Assembly (NCBI GenBank): GCA_039033855.1
Contig: JBCCBV010000001.1
Coordinates: 248,001 to 312,000 of the forward strand
DNA from: JBCCBV01 sp039033855
GTDB taxonomy: Bacteria > Planctomycetota > Phycisphaerae > Phycisphaerales > Phycisphaeraceae
DNA length: 64,000 bases
Direction: 5' to 3'
The notes beneath the pieces are model-generated. The model was not told the origin of the DNA and made no database searches. It saw nothing but the letters and a program-made list of their open reading frames with translations. Of this stretch, positions 17,824 to 26,950 are shown piece by piece. The position numbers were made by a program, and so were the translations under genes. How positions within the stretch are numbered: position 1 is the stretch's first letter; each line of letters begins with the position of its first letter.

Positions 17824-18684
17824 ATGAACGAGCCCGCCCCCCTGTTTCTGTTGATCGCCGCGAACGTGCTGGCCGCCGTCGGCGTGTTTGGGCTCATCTA
17901 CACCGGCGTGGGCCCGGCCAAGCGCTTCAAAGCCCGGCAGGAGCGGTTGTACGACCGGGTCATCCGCACGCAACTGCTGATCGACGTGGAACCGACCACC
18001 GTGTTCTGGGCGCTGCTCGGGACCGTCGGCCTGCTGACCGCGGGCACGGCGGTAGTGACCGGGTCGTGGATCGTGACCGCCACGGTGTTCAGCGCGGCGT
18101 GCCTGGCGCCGTCGTTCGAGCTAAAGCGTCGGCAGGTCCAGCGGCGCAAGAAGCTCGAACGCCAGCTGGTGGACGGGCTGGTTTCGCTGTCGGCGGCCGT
18201 GCGTGCCGGGCTGAACCTGACCCAGGCGCTGCAGCTGGTGGCCAAGAGCCACGTGCCCCCGATCCGCGACGAATTCGGCCAGATCCTGCGCGAATACGAG
18301 ATGGGCATGGACCTCAACCAGGCCATGCGCAACGCCTCGGAACGCATCGGCAGCTCGCTGTACCGGCTGACGTTCACCGCGGTGGAAATGCACCGCATGC
18401 GCGGCGGCGACTCGGCCGAATCGCTCGACCGCATCGCCGATTCGGTGCGCGAGATCCAGCGGATGGAGGGCCGGCTCGACGCCATCACCAGCCAGGGCCG
18501 GGCCCAGGCGAACTTCATGGCGTTCATGCCCTTTGCGCTGCTGGGCATCCTGGCGCTCATCCTGCCCGAGAACGTGCAGATGCTGTTCCGCGAGCCCCTC
18601 GGGCGCGTCATCCTGCTGGCCGCCACGGCGATGATCCTGTTCGCCCAGTGGTGGATCAAACGCATCATGCGGGTGGACCTGTGA
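17824..18684 (+). CDS. tadB: Tad inner-membrane platform protein TadB
   Basis: A 286-residue GspF-family protein with hydrophobic segments near the N-terminus (about 8-27), at about 60-85 and two at the C-terminus (about 232-275). The central cytoplasmic GspF domain includes LVDGLVSLSAAVRAGLNLTQALQLVAK and EMHRMRGGDSAESLDRIADSVREIQ. TadB and TadC together form the inner-membrane platform on which the CpaF ATPase acts. It sits in canonical order after the ATPase and before tadC. Confidence 0.92.
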   Translation: MNEPAPLFLLIAANVLAAVGVFGLIYTGVGPAKRFKARQERLYDRVIRTQLLIDVEPTTVFWALLGTVGLLTAGTAVVTGSWIVTATVFSAACLAPSFELKRRQVQRRKKLERQLVDGLVSLSAAVRAGLNLTQALQLVAKSHVPPIRDEFGQILREYEMGMDLNQAMRNASERIGSSLYRLTFTAVEMHRMRGGDSAESLDRIADSVREIQRMEGRLDAITSQGRAQANFMAFMPFALLGILALILPENVQMLFREPLGRVILLAATAMILFAQWWIKRIMRVDL

Positions 18685-18730
18685 TCTTGCTGTTTTCAGA
18701 TTCTCGACGAGCGACGAACGGGGGCCGGCC

Positions 18731-19636
18731 TTGCTGATCCTGGGCCTGCTGACCTCGATCGCGGTGTTCCTCGGCGTGTCGCTGCCGATCTACGCGCTGT
18801 TCCGCAACCCCGCGCCGCCCGAGCCGCCGATCCAGCGGCGCGTCGCGGCGGCCGTAGGCCTGGACCAGCCGAACCTGTTCGACCAGCCGGCGCTCGGGCC
18901 GCTGCTGGGCCCACTCGATCGCCTGGCCCGGCGGGTGCAGGTCGAACCGCTGCGCAAAAAAGTGCGGGCCGGGCTCAACGCCTCGGGCAACCCGTCGGGC
19001 TACAGCGTCGACCAGTACCTGGCGTTGTGCCTGCTGTCGGCGCTCGTGGGCGCCGGGCTGTTTGCGCTGGTGGGCGAGGCGCTGGTCGGCGGGATCTTGA
19101 GCTTTGCCCTGCCGGTGGGCGCGGTGGTCGGCGGGTACGCGCCGCTGTGGTCGCTCGACAGCGAGGCCCAGGGCCGGCTGCGCCGGATCGCCAAGCAGTT
19201 GCCGTATACCCTCGACCTGGTGTCGCTGGTCATGCAGGCCGGCTCGAGCTTTACCGAGGCCGTGCAAACCCTGGTGAGCGACGACCCCGAAGACGACCTG
19301 AACCAGGAGCTGCAACTGATGTTGTCGGAGATCGAGTTCGGCTCGACGCGGGCCCGGGCGCTGCAGAACCTGGCGGAGCGCATCCCGATGGAGGCGCTGC
19401 GCAGCGTCATCGGCGCGGTCAGCCAGGCCGACCTGCTCGGGGCGCCGTTGTCGCAGACCCTTAAGCAGCAGGCGGACATGCTGCGGGTGCAGCGCGGGGT
19501 GTATGCGGAAAAAGTCTCCGCGTCGGCCAGCCTGCGGATCCTGATCCCGTCGATGCTGATCCTGGCGGCGGTCATCGTGCTGGTGTTCGCCCCGATCGCG
19601 ATCGGCTTCATGAACGGGGGAGGACTCTTTGGCTGA
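18731..19636 (+). CDS. tadC: Tad inner-membrane platform protein TadC
   Basis: A 301-residue GspF-family protein, partner of TadB. It has an N-terminal membrane segment (about 2-23), a central pair (about 94-140) and a C-terminal segment (about 275-297). The GspF core contains YTLDLVSLVMQAGSSFTEAVQTLV and PLSQTLKQQADMLRVQR. The start is TTG at 18731; no ATG or GTG gives the full first membrane segment. Its stop overlaps the TTG start of the following FHA gene, so the two are coupled. Confidence 0.9.
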   Translation: MLILGLLTSIAVFLGVSLPIYALFRNPAPPEPPIQRRVAAAVGLDQPNLFDQPALGPLLGPLDRLARRVQVEPLRKKVRAGLNASGNPSGYSVDQYLALCLLSALVGAGLFALVGEALVGGILSFALPVGAVVGGYAPLWSLDSEAQGRLRRIAKQLPYTLDLVSLVMQAGSSFTEAVQTLVSDDPEDDLNQELQLMLSEIEFGSTRARALQNLAERIPMEALRSVIGAVSQADLLGAPLSQTLKQQADMLRVQRGVYAEKVSASASLRILIPSMLILAAVIVLVFAPIAIGFMNGGGLFG

Positions 19637-20648
19637 GCCCCTCGCGCAATCTATGGGCGCGGGCCGGGGGACGACCGACCCCGCCACCGCCGCCGAGCCG
19701 ACGCAGGGCGCCGGGGTGACGCCGTTGCGCGTCCACCTGCTGGCTGGGGCGTTGGCCGGGCGCCGGCTCCGGCTGGACGAGCCGGTGCTGTCGATCGGGC
19801 GCGAGGCCGACAACCGTTTGGTCATCGACGAGGCCCACGTCAGCCGCCACCACGCGGAGCTGCGCTTCGACCCCGAGCGCGGCCGGTGGACGCTGGTGAA
19901 CCTCTCGCCCAACGGCACGAAGCTCGGCGGCAAAAAGGTCGGCAAAAAGCCCGAACCCCTGCGCGGCGAGGCCGAGGTGCGCGTCGGCAAGCACGTGCTG
20001 ATGCGCGTGGCGCCGTCCGCCGGGCCCGCCGATTCCGACCACGCAGGCGACGACGAACTCGGCGAGGGCGAGGTCAACGGCAAACCCGCCGGCGCGCGCT
20101 TTTCCAAACGCACCAAGGTCTGGGTCGGCGTCGGGGTTTACCTGGCGGCCATGCTCGCGGTGGTGATCGTGCTCGCGCAGCTCAAAGGCGGCGGCGACGA
20201 GCCCGACCGCCCGGCCGACGCACGGTTGAGCAACGAGCGTATCGGCCAGCTCCTCGAAGGTGCGCCCGACCCCTTCCCCAACGTCGCCCCGAGCGCGTAC
20301 CAGCGCAACCTCGACAAGGCCACCATCGCCTATGCCCGGCGGTCCAACGACCCGGCCATGCTGTTCAGCGCGTATCGGGACTACCGCGAAGCCCTGCGCA
20401 ACAACAACGGCGTGTTCAACGACTCGGTCGAAACCCTCAAGTACGACCAGGTGGTCGAGGAGGTCGTCGAGCAGGTTCAGGGCCGGTACAACGAGGGCTT
20501 CCGCCTGCTGAGCACCGGGCAGTACGGCCCGGCCGTGGACGAACTCGACCGCCTGTTGACCTTGCTCGATTACCGATCCACGGGCAACGAGCTGGCGGTC
20601 AACATCCGCAAACTCCGCAGCCGGGCGGCGACACGGCTCGAAGATTGA
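19629..20648 (+). CDS. Membrane-anchored FHA domain protein of the Tad locus
   Basis: A 339-residue protein. An N-terminal FHA domain covers about 33-128, with IGREADN at 56-62 and SRHHAEL at 72-78, so the phosphothreonine-binding residues are intact. A single membrane segment lies at about 163-185. The C-terminal 150 residues are helical, probably outside the cytoplasm. It starts with TTG inside the end of tadC. With the Ser/Thr kinase and the FHA-CpaF fusion it makes a second phospho-reader in the same locus. It may tether phosphorylated partners to the Tad platform; this is inference. Confidence 0.85.
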   Translation: MAEPLAQSMGAGRGTTDPATAAEPTQGAGVTPLRVHLLAGALAGRRLRLDEPVLSIGREADNRLVIDEAHVSRHHAELRFDPERGRWTLVNLSPNGTKLGGKKVGKKPEPLRGEAEVRVGKHVLMRVAPSAGPADSDHAGDDELGEGEVNGKPAGARFSKRTKVWVGVGVYLAAMLAVVIVLAQLKGGGDEPDRPADARLSNERIGQLLEGAPDPFPNVAPSAYQRNLDKATIAYARRSNDPAMLFSAYRDYREALRNNNGVFNDSVETLKYDQVVEEVVEQVQGRYNEGFRLLSTGQYGPAVDELDRLLTLLDYRSTGNELAVNIRKLRSRAATRLED

Positions 20649-20692
20649 CCCACGAGAGCCCGCTCGCACCCGAATCCGGCGGGCGCCCGGCA

Positions 20693-20698
20693 TAGGAT
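20693..20698 (+). promoter_or_regulatory. Candidate leaderless -10 box of trpB
   Basis: TAGGAT ends 6 bases before the GTG start at 20705. The spacer GTTTTC has no ribosome binding site. Confidence 0.5.
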
Positions 20699-20704
20699 GT
20701 TTTC

Positions 20705-21952
20705 GTGAGCACGACCCCCACCGCCACCGACCCGGTCGCCCAGGCGATCGCCAGCCCCCCCGCCGCCACGGCCTGGCCCAACCCGCAGGGGCGCTTCGGC
20801 GACTTCGGCGGGTCATATGTGCCCGAAACGCTCGACCGGGCCGTGTCGCAACTCGACCGCGCCTACCGCGACGCGACCGAAGACCCCACGTTCTGGCGCG
20901 AATTGGCCGACCTGGGACGCGACTACGTCGGCCGGGCCACGCCGTTGCAGTTCGCCCGTCGGCTGACCGAAGCCGCCGGCGGCGCCCAGGTCTGGCTCAA
21001 GCGCGAAGACCTCGCGCACACCGGCGCCCACAAGATCAACAACGCCCTGGGCCAGTGCCTGCTGACGCTGCGCATGGGCAAGACCCGCGTGATCGCCGAA
21101 ACCGGCGCCGGGCAGCACGGCGTGGCCACCGCCACCGCCGCGGCCAAGTTCGGCCTGCCCTGCACGGTGTTCATGGGCGAGGAAGACGTCCGCCGACAAC
21201 GCCCCAACGTGCTTCGGATGAAGCTGATGGGCGCCACCGTCGAGCCGGTGACATCGGGCTCGCGCACGCTCAAAGACGCCACGAACGCCGCGATGCGCGA
21301 CTGGATGTCCACCAGCGAGCACACGCATTACATCATCGGCAGCGTGGTGGGGCCGCACCCGTTCCCGCAGATCGTGCGCGACTTCCAGGCCGTCATCGGC
21401 CGTGAATGCCGGGCCCAGTGCCTGGTGCAGCTCGGCCAGCTGCCCGATGCGCTCGTGGCCTGCGTGGGCGGCGGCAGCAACGCGGCGGGGATCTTCGCGC
21501 CGTTCGTCGATGATCAAAACGTGGCGATGGTCGGCGTCGAGGCCGGCGGCCGGGGCCTGGGCCTGGGCGACCACGCCGCGCCGCTGAACTTCGGCCAGCC
21601 CGGCGTGCTGCACGGCTCGCTCAGCTACGTGTTGCAAAACCCCGACGGCCAAACCGCCGACGTGCACTCGTGCTCGGCCGGGCTCGATTACCCCGGCGTC
21701 GGCCCCGAGCACGCGCACTGGCACGACACCGGCCGGGTTAAATACACCGCCCGGACCGACACCGAAGCGCTCGCCGCCTTCCAAAAGATGTGCGAACTTG
21801 AAGGCATCCTGCCCGCGCTCGAAACCGCCCACGCCATTGCCGAGGCGCTGCGGTTGGCCGCCACGATGACGCCGGACCAGACGGTGGTGATCAACGTCTC
21901 AGGCCGTGGCGACAAAGACCTCGACGAGGTCGTCCGGCTGCTCGGGCACTAA
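20705..21952 (+). CDS. trpB: Tryptophan synthase beta chain
   Basis: A 415-residue PLP enzyme that condenses indole with serine to tryptophan. The PLP lysine is Lys110 in HTGAHKIN. Other family blocks are FGDFGGSYVPETL, ETGAGQHGVATATAAA and the phosphate-binding GGGSNA. Length is normal for TrpB1. No trpA is adjacent; the next gene lies on the other strand. The start is GTG, fixed by the TAGGAT box 6 bases upstream and by the conserved N-terminus. Confidence 0.97.
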   Translation: MSTTPTATDPVAQAIASPPAATAWPNPQGRFGDFGGSYVPETLDRAVSQLDRAYRDATEDPTFWRELADLGRDYVGRATPLQFARRLTEAAGGAQVWLKREDLAHTGAHKINNALGQCLLTLRMGKTRVIAETGAGQHGVATATAAAKFGLPCTVFMGEEDVRRQRPNVLRMKLMGATVEPVTSGSRTLKDATNAAMRDWMSTSEHTHYIIGSVVGPHPFPQIVRDFQAVIGRECRAQCLVQLGQLPDALVACVGGGSNAAGIFAPFVDDQNVAMVGVEAGGRGLGLGDHAAPLNFGQPGVLHGSLSYVLQNPDGQTADVHSCSAGLDYPGVGPEHAHWHDTGRVKYTARTDTEALAAFQKMCELEGILPALETAHAIAEALRLAATMTPDQTVVINVSGRGDKDLDEVVRLLGH

Positions 21953-21970
21953 CGCAGCAGGCCGGCTGGC

Positions 21971-22864
21971 CTAAGACGCAGGGTCCGCTGGCGGGTCGGG
22001 CGGCGTGAGTACCGGCTCTGCCCCGCTGCGCACCGCGTGGGCGAACTCGAAGGCGTTGCGGAACGCCACTTCCAGGTCGTTGAAGTCTTTCATCGGCGGC
22101 CGGAGCGCCACCGCATCGCGGTCGGTGTGTTGCACCTGCCCGTCGACGAACGAGACGTTCGCCACGCCCATGGCCGGGTGCGCGGAAATGGGCGCATCGG
22201 GGTTGAAGCCCGCGGCCCGGCCGAACACGTGCTCGGGGTCGACGTTCAGGCACATCGTCATCGCCTGCTTGTTGTTGCGGACCGCCCAATCGAGCGTGCC
22301 GTCGGCGTAGTGGGCCGCTTCCTGCTGCATCGTCAGCGCGTCCTGTGGCGCACCGGTGACGAACAACGGCAGGTCCATTGTGTAGTACACATAACTCGAT
22401 GAGCTGCGGTCTTCGGTGGGGTCATACCACTGCGCTTCGCTCACGAGCGCATCGGAGGTGAACTCGGATGACGGGTCGGTCAGCGTTTCGATCCGCAGAT
22501 AATCGCCGTCGATCAGGGTTCCCAGGCCGAACGGCCGGTCGCGCGTTTGCACCAGATTGTGGGCGGCGGTGTATTCCCAATCGCTGGGAACCACCGGGAT
22601 GACCGAAGCGGTGGTGACCCAGGCAAGCGGAGGCTTGGCGTCGTTGTAGTCGTTGGCGTAGGCGTTAACGGCCTGGCCGTGCGAGCGCAGGTTGGTGGAA
22701 CAGATCGTCAACCGAGCCGCGTTGCGCGCCGAAGACAGCACCGGCAGCAAGATGCCAACCAGCAGGGCGATGATGGCGATGACCACCAGCAGCTCGATGA
22801 GCGTGAACCCGGCTCGAATCCGCAAAGCCTTGCGCTGAGACCGCATGCTGTGAGGCCCGTCCAT
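21971..22864 (-). CDS. Prepilin-type pseudopilin-like protein, copy 1
   Basis: A 297-residue protein with a type II-like prepilin N-terminus: basic leader, then AGFTLIELLVVIAIIALL with the cleavage Gly and Glu at +5. It is followed by NLRSHGQAVNAYANDYND and a long globular region. Near the C-terminus lies HPAMGVANVSFVDGQV, a pattern common in the large families of planctomycete prepilin-like proteins. The role is unknown; these are thought to be secreted or surface proteins. The ATG at 22864 was chosen because a TAGGAT box (22895-22890) overlaps the upstream ATG. It is a tandem relative of the next gene. Confidence 0.82.
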   Translation of the reverse strand: MDGPHSMRSQRKALRIRAGFTLIELLVVIAIIALLVGILLPVLSSARNAARLTICSTNLRSHGQAVNAYANDYNDAKPPLAWVTTASVIPVVPSDWEYTAAHNLVQTRDRPFGLGTLIDGDYLRIETLTDPSSEFTSDALVSEAQWYDPTEDRSSSSYVYYTMDLPLFVTGAPQDALTMQQEAAHYADGTLDWAVRNNKQAMTMCLNVDPEHVFGRAAGFNPDAPISAHPAMGVANVSFVDGQVQHTDRDAVALRPPMKDFNDLEVAFRNAFEFAHAVRSGAEPVLTPPDPPADPAS

Positions 22865-22971
22865 CCTGAGGAAACGCGTGCGCGGCCACATCCTATTCCG
22901 TCGCCCGGGCGATTACGCCGCGTCGCATGCCCGCCGAAAACGCTGCCTGATCCGATTGCAATACACGATGC

Positions 22972-23760
22972 TTACGGGCCGCCACCCGGATCGCGCAACG
23001 CGTGGGCCGCAAGAAACACCTGATTGAACTGGAACTCCAACGCCGGCGGAAGGATCGTCACCAACTCGGCCTCCACGCTGGTCACTTGCCCGTCGATGTA
23101 GGCGACGTTTGCGACATCGGCCTCGGGGTGTGCACGGATGGGCTGAGTCGTGTCTACGACCCCTGCGAAAATGAAGTTGTGGCCCGGCTCCGCGTTGACA
23201 CACATGCTGAATGCCGGCCGCTTGTTGACCTCGGCCCAGAGCAACGACGCATCGGCGAAGTGCTCCGCCGGGGTCACCGACGGATCGGTGCGTCGATCCT
23301 TGGCGTAATAGAGATACGACGAACCGCTGCGCTGCACGGCCGGGTCTTTCCAGCTCTCGATGTCGGTCAGCGCGTCGTAAGTGATATCGCTCGCGGGGTC
23401 TGTCAACGTCTCGATCAGCAAGTAATCCGCATCGACGAGCAGACCCAGGCCGAGCGGGGTGTAGTTCTCCTTGGCCATCGTGGAAACACTGTCGAAGCTT
23501 AGGGTGCCGCCGGATGAGACCCACGCCAACGGTGGCTTCTGATCGTCGTAGTCGTACGCGTAAGCGTGCAGGGCCTGGCCGTGCGAGCGCAGGTTGGTGG
23601 CGCAGATCGTCAGCAGCGCCGAATGCCGCGCCGCCGAGAGCACCGGCAGCAGGATGGCCACCAATAGCGCCACGATGGAGATCACCACCAGCAGCTCGAT
23701 CAGCGTGAACGCCGAGCGACGGCCCGAGCGAGTTCCGCTATCCCCGCCTGCCCCGGCCAT
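22972..23760 (-). CDS. Prepilin-type pseudopilin-like protein, copy 2
   Basis: A 262-residue paralogue of the gene just downstream. The N-terminus reads SAFTLIELLVVISIVALL; the residue before the cleavage point is Ala instead of Gly, which is tolerated less well by prepilin peptidases. It shares TNLRSHGQA-HAYA-DYDD, KPPLAWV and a C-terminal VANVAYIDGQV with copy 1. The spacing of motifs is the same, so the pair arose by tandem duplication. Starts further upstream (to 23883) would add a long Ala/Pro stretch before the leader and were not used. The PilD-like peptidase at 37.7-38.9 kb is a likely processing enzyme. Confidence 0.8.
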   Translation of the reverse strand: MAGAGGDSGTRSGRRSAFTLIELLVVISIVALLVAILLPVLSAARHSALLTICATNLRSHGQALHAYAYDYDDQKPPLAWVSSGGTLSFDSVSTMAKENYTPLGLGLLVDADYLLIETLTDPASDITYDALTDIESWKDPAVQRSGSSYLYYAKDRRTDPSVTPAEHFADASLLWAEVNKRPAFSMCVNAEPGHNFIFAGVVDTTQPIRAHPEADVANVAYIDGQVTSVEAELVTILPPALEFQFNQVFLAAHALRDPGGGP

Positions 23761-24067
23761 GCAGCTGCTTGCGGCGCGTGGGGAACCTACGAAGCGCTGC
23801 GCTGCCGGGTCGTCGTGCCCGGGCACCGTGGACGCCTCGACCGCTGCGGACGCCCCGTCCTGCCTTGTGTGGATTCCACCCATACACCTGTCAAACTGCT
23901 GAAACGCAAGGCCGACTCGGCCACGACAAGTTTACCCCCCCGGGCCGCGAAACCCGAACGCAACTTGGGCTGTTCCCGCAAGCCCCGCTAAGAACGGCGG
24001 TTGCGGTGGCCTGGCTTCGCGCAATCTCCCGCCATACGGCCCGAAAAACGGGCCGATCCGAAGCGGT
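23761..24067 (+). other. Intergenic region between pseudopilin 2 and the 960-residue gene
   Basis: No gene is supported here. The left part could encode an N-terminal extension of pseudopilin copy 2, but shows no prepilin features. The right part holds the GC hairpin at 24037-24055. Confidence 0.5.
24037..24055 (-). terminator. GC hairpin after the 960-residue gene
   Basis: A perfect 7-bp stem, CGGCCCG with CGGGCCG around a 5-base loop of T on the minus strand, begins 12 bases after the stop of the upstream minus-strand gene. There is no trailing T tract, so it may be a weak or Rho-assisted terminator. Confidence 0.45.
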
Positions 24068-26950
24068 TTACCGTACGGCGTCGATGATCTTGTTGAGCAC
24101 GGCCGGGCCTTCGGGCTCGCGCAGACCGACCCGGATCGGGTGCTGTTGCAGGGCCTCGGCGGCGTCGCGGAACACGAATCGACGGACCACGCTCTGGCCG
24201 GGCTCGATGCGGGGCGCCAGCGTTTCCTGACGGGGTAGCGGCCCGCATTGGGCGAACAGGTACACGGTGCGCGGCTCGTCGCCGGTGTTGGTCGCCACGG
24301 CCGAAACCACCAGTTCTACCTGCCCGGTCGACGCGTCGGGCACGGCCGCGGCGCGGGCGTCGAGCCGCATGCCGGCGAAGCGGATCTCCATCGGCGTCTG
24401 GGCGGTAAACGAGCGCGGCTTGTCGACGTCGACCTCGAATCGGCCGGTCAGCGACACGCGGCCGCCTGGCTGCGACACCGGGAAGCGGACCTGGATCGGC
24501 ACTTGCATCGACCCGCCAGCAGGGATCGAAAAGCGGTGCCGTCCGGGCTGAATGGTCCAGCCTTCGGGCGGCTCGAAAAACACCATGCCGGTCATCGTCC
24601 GCCGCCAGGGGTTCACCAGCGTGAGCACGCGGTTCTGCGGAGCCTGCACGGCGTCGAGCAACGGTTCATCGACCACCAACCCCGCGCGGAAGCGGGCAAG
24701 TTCGCCGTCGATCCCTTCGATGAACACCGGCGTGGGGGTGAGGGTTAACCGATGCCCGGCTTCGCCCTCGGACAACGGCGTGCGGTTGCCCCAGGGGTCT
24801 ACCGCCTCGGGTTTGCCCCCCAGGTCGAGTTCGAGGGTCCGCGTGCGTTTGCCGGTGTCGTTGACCCATGCGGCCAGCATCGGGCCCTGGGCGCCGTCGA
24901 AGATGACGCATTCGACGCCCTGATCGAGCGCCAGCCGGTCGACGGCCGACCTGCCGGCCAGGCGATACGCGGTTTGTGCGAACACGCCGGCCAGGGGCCC
25001 CGGGCTGATCGACGGCAGCCGTGTGACGCCGGGCGCCCAGGGTTCTTCGAGCACGAAGCGTTCGGCGCCGGCCTCGCGCCCGTGGATCATCCGCAGCAGC
25101 AGGTCGGCGATGCGCTCCTGGTGCGGCACGCGGTCGGCGCGGCTGGGCTCAAGGCGCAGCTCGTAAGGAACCTGCCGGGCCGACCATCGCGGGATCAGCG
25201 GGGCCACGCCCTCAGGCGTCACCGACTGCGGCCAGCGCACCGACACACCCAGGGACTCCGCGGTGGTGGGCAGGCCCGGCGGGGTCTGCGTGATCGGCCA
25301 GGGCAGCATGACCTCGGGCCCGGGGGCGACGGCGCGCAGCTTCTGATCCACCTTGGCCGACCAGCCGCGCAGGTCTTCCAATTGGGCGAGGTCCGAGCCT
25401 TGCGGGCCGCCGACCATCCACCGCCCGACCCGCTGGCCGAGCGCCCGGAGCGTGGGCTGCGACCAGTCGGCCCACACCGGGTCTTCGATCGCGGCGACGG
25501 CGGGCTGGCCGAGCGCGGACTCGACGAGTTCGACCTGCTCGGGCGCGGGGTTCAGCCGGAGCGCCGCGGACACGCCCAGCACGTCGGCCCGGGCCAGCAG
25601 CGTGCGGTCGAGCCAGGTCAGCCGGGCGGGCAAGGCCTCGGCGGTCAGGTCGGTCGGCCACGCGGGTGCCTCGAAACGCCGCAGCCCCAAGGCGTACACG
25701 GCGTCGGGCGCCAGGGCCGTGCGGTCGTCTTCGAGAATCGCCGAGGGCAACGCGACGGTAAAGCGATCGACCGTTGCGCGCGAGCCCTGCGGCTCGGGCG
25801 TGTAGAGCATGGCGTTCACGGCCCGGCCGACGCGCACCGCGCCCGGCGGGACGTCGCGCAAAATCGGCCCGGCCTGGGGCCCGGCGTGGCTGGTGCGCTG
25901 GCGCGGCGGGGCGCCGTCGAACACCTCCAGGTCGAGCAGGTACCAGCCGAAGCCCGGCAGGATGGGCTCCCACGACCATTGCGTGGGCCGGCCCGGGCCG
26001 ACGGCCTCGGACCGCTGGGCGACCGCGGTCAGGTTGTGGTCGTACACCGTCAGGCGCGACCAGAGCCGGGTGCCCGAGAGGTCGCGCACCGTGGCGAGCA
26101 CCTTGGGCGTGTCCGGCTCGGCGACGATGTTGTGCGGGCGGTCGGTGGAGACCTCGGCGAACGGGAGCTGCCAGACGGCCACGTCGTCGAACCAGGCGTA
26201 GCCGGACAGGTCGCGCCGGATCGCACGGTGCACGCTCAGCGGGTCGGCGGCGCTCGGGCGGGGCTGGCGGAGCATCAGCTCGATGCCGATGTCGGCGGCG
26301 CTCGGGTGGTCGCCGAGCAGCGTGACCGTGAGGTCGGACCAGTCTTGTTCGCTGCGCAGCGGGGCGCTCTCGACGGCGCTGCCGGGCACCTCGGCCCCGG
26401 TCTGATCGATGAAGTACGCCCGGAGCACGGCGCCGCTGCGCTCGAGGCCTTGCGTCCGCGTGCGCGCGGTGATGCGGTAGTCGCTGCCGGGGATCGCGGT
26501 CACGGTGCGCACAGCCAGGAACAACCCGGCGTCGGCGCCTTCGGCCGAAAGCAGGACGCTGAAGTCGCCCGACTCGGCGTGGCGGCCGTCGAAACGGACC
26601 TCGGCGTGGCGGGGAAAGCCCGGCGCCGAAAGGCGGTCGCCGTGCAACGGCGGGTCGGCGAAGTCGGGCCGACCATCGAGCGACGCCCGCCCGATGGCGT
26701 ACCAGTGTTCGGGCAGGTCGAAGCCCAGGCCTTGCTTCATGCCCTCGGCGTCAACGGCCTCGAAGTCGAACAAACGGACGAGCCGTCGATCGGACACCGG
26801 CGCCCGGCCGACCGTGGTGGTCTGCGCCGCGGCCACGGCCGAGAGCGCCTCGGCGCTGAGCACCCAGAGCACCAGCGCCGCCATCACCCACAGCACGCCC
26901 CGGCGGCTGGCCATGCCGATCCTCGCCCATCGATGCTTCGAGCCGTCCAC
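24068..26950 (-). CDS. Large exported protein with carbohydrate-binding-like and hydrolase-like regions
   Basis: A 960-residue protein with an N-terminal signal peptide (hydrophobic about 19-41, cleavage near AAAQT). Residues about 55-270 look like a beta-rich, carbohydrate-binding-like domain (FDFEAVDAEGMKQGLG, FDDVAVWQLPF). The middle (about 420-700) has the rhythm of a glycoside hydrolase barrel, including VEDPVWADWS-like and RFVLEEPWAPG segments. No catalytic pair was recognised. The C-terminal 200 residues resemble NEW3-type beta domains (NPWRRTMTGMVFFEPPEGW). It is likely surface or periplasmic. The GTG at 26950 lies 6 bases after GATAAG. Confidence 0.65.
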   Translation of the reverse strand: MDGSKHRWARIGMASRRGVLWVMAALVLWVLSAEALSAVAAAQTTTVGRAPVSDRRLVRLFDFEAVDAEGMKQGLGFDLPEHWYAIGRASLDGRPDFADPPLHGDRLSAPGFPRHAEVRFDGRHAESGDFSVLLSAEGADAGLFLAVRTVTAIPGSDYRITARTRTQGLERSGAVLRAYFIDQTGAEVPGSAVESAPLRSEQDWSDLTVTLLGDHPSAADIGIELMLRQPRPSAADPLSVHRAIRRDLSGYAWFDDVAVWQLPFAEVSTDRPHNIVAEPDTPKVLATVRDLSGTRLWSRLTVYDHNLTAVAQRSEAVGPGRPTQWSWEPILPGFGWYLLDLEVFDGAPPRQRTSHAGPQAGPILRDVPPGAVRVGRAVNAMLYTPEPQGSRATVDRFTVALPSAILEDDRTALAPDAVYALGLRRFEAPAWPTDLTAEALPARLTWLDRTLLARADVLGVSAALRLNPAPEQVELVESALGQPAVAAIEDPVWADWSQPTLRALGQRVGRWMVGGPQGSDLAQLEDLRGWSAKVDQKLRAVAPGPEVMLPWPITQTPPGLPTTAESLGVSVRWPQSVTPEGVAPLIPRWSARQVPYELRLEPSRADRVPHQERIADLLLRMIHGREAGAERFVLEEPWAPGVTRLPSISPGPLAGVFAQTAYRLAGRSAVDRLALDQGVECVIFDGAQGPMLAAWVNDTGKRTRTLELDLGGKPEAVDPWGNRTPLSEGEAGHRLTLTPTPVFIEGIDGELARFRAGLVVDEPLLDAVQAPQNRVLTLVNPWRRTMTGMVFFEPPEGWTIQPGRHRFSIPAGGSMQVPIQVRFPVSQPGGRVSLTGRFEVDVDKPRSFTAQTPMEIRFAGMRLDARAAAVPDASTGQVELVVSAVATNTGDEPRTVYLFAQCGPLPRQETLAPRIEPGQSVVRRFVFRDAAEALQQHPIRVGLREPEGPAVLNKIIDAVR

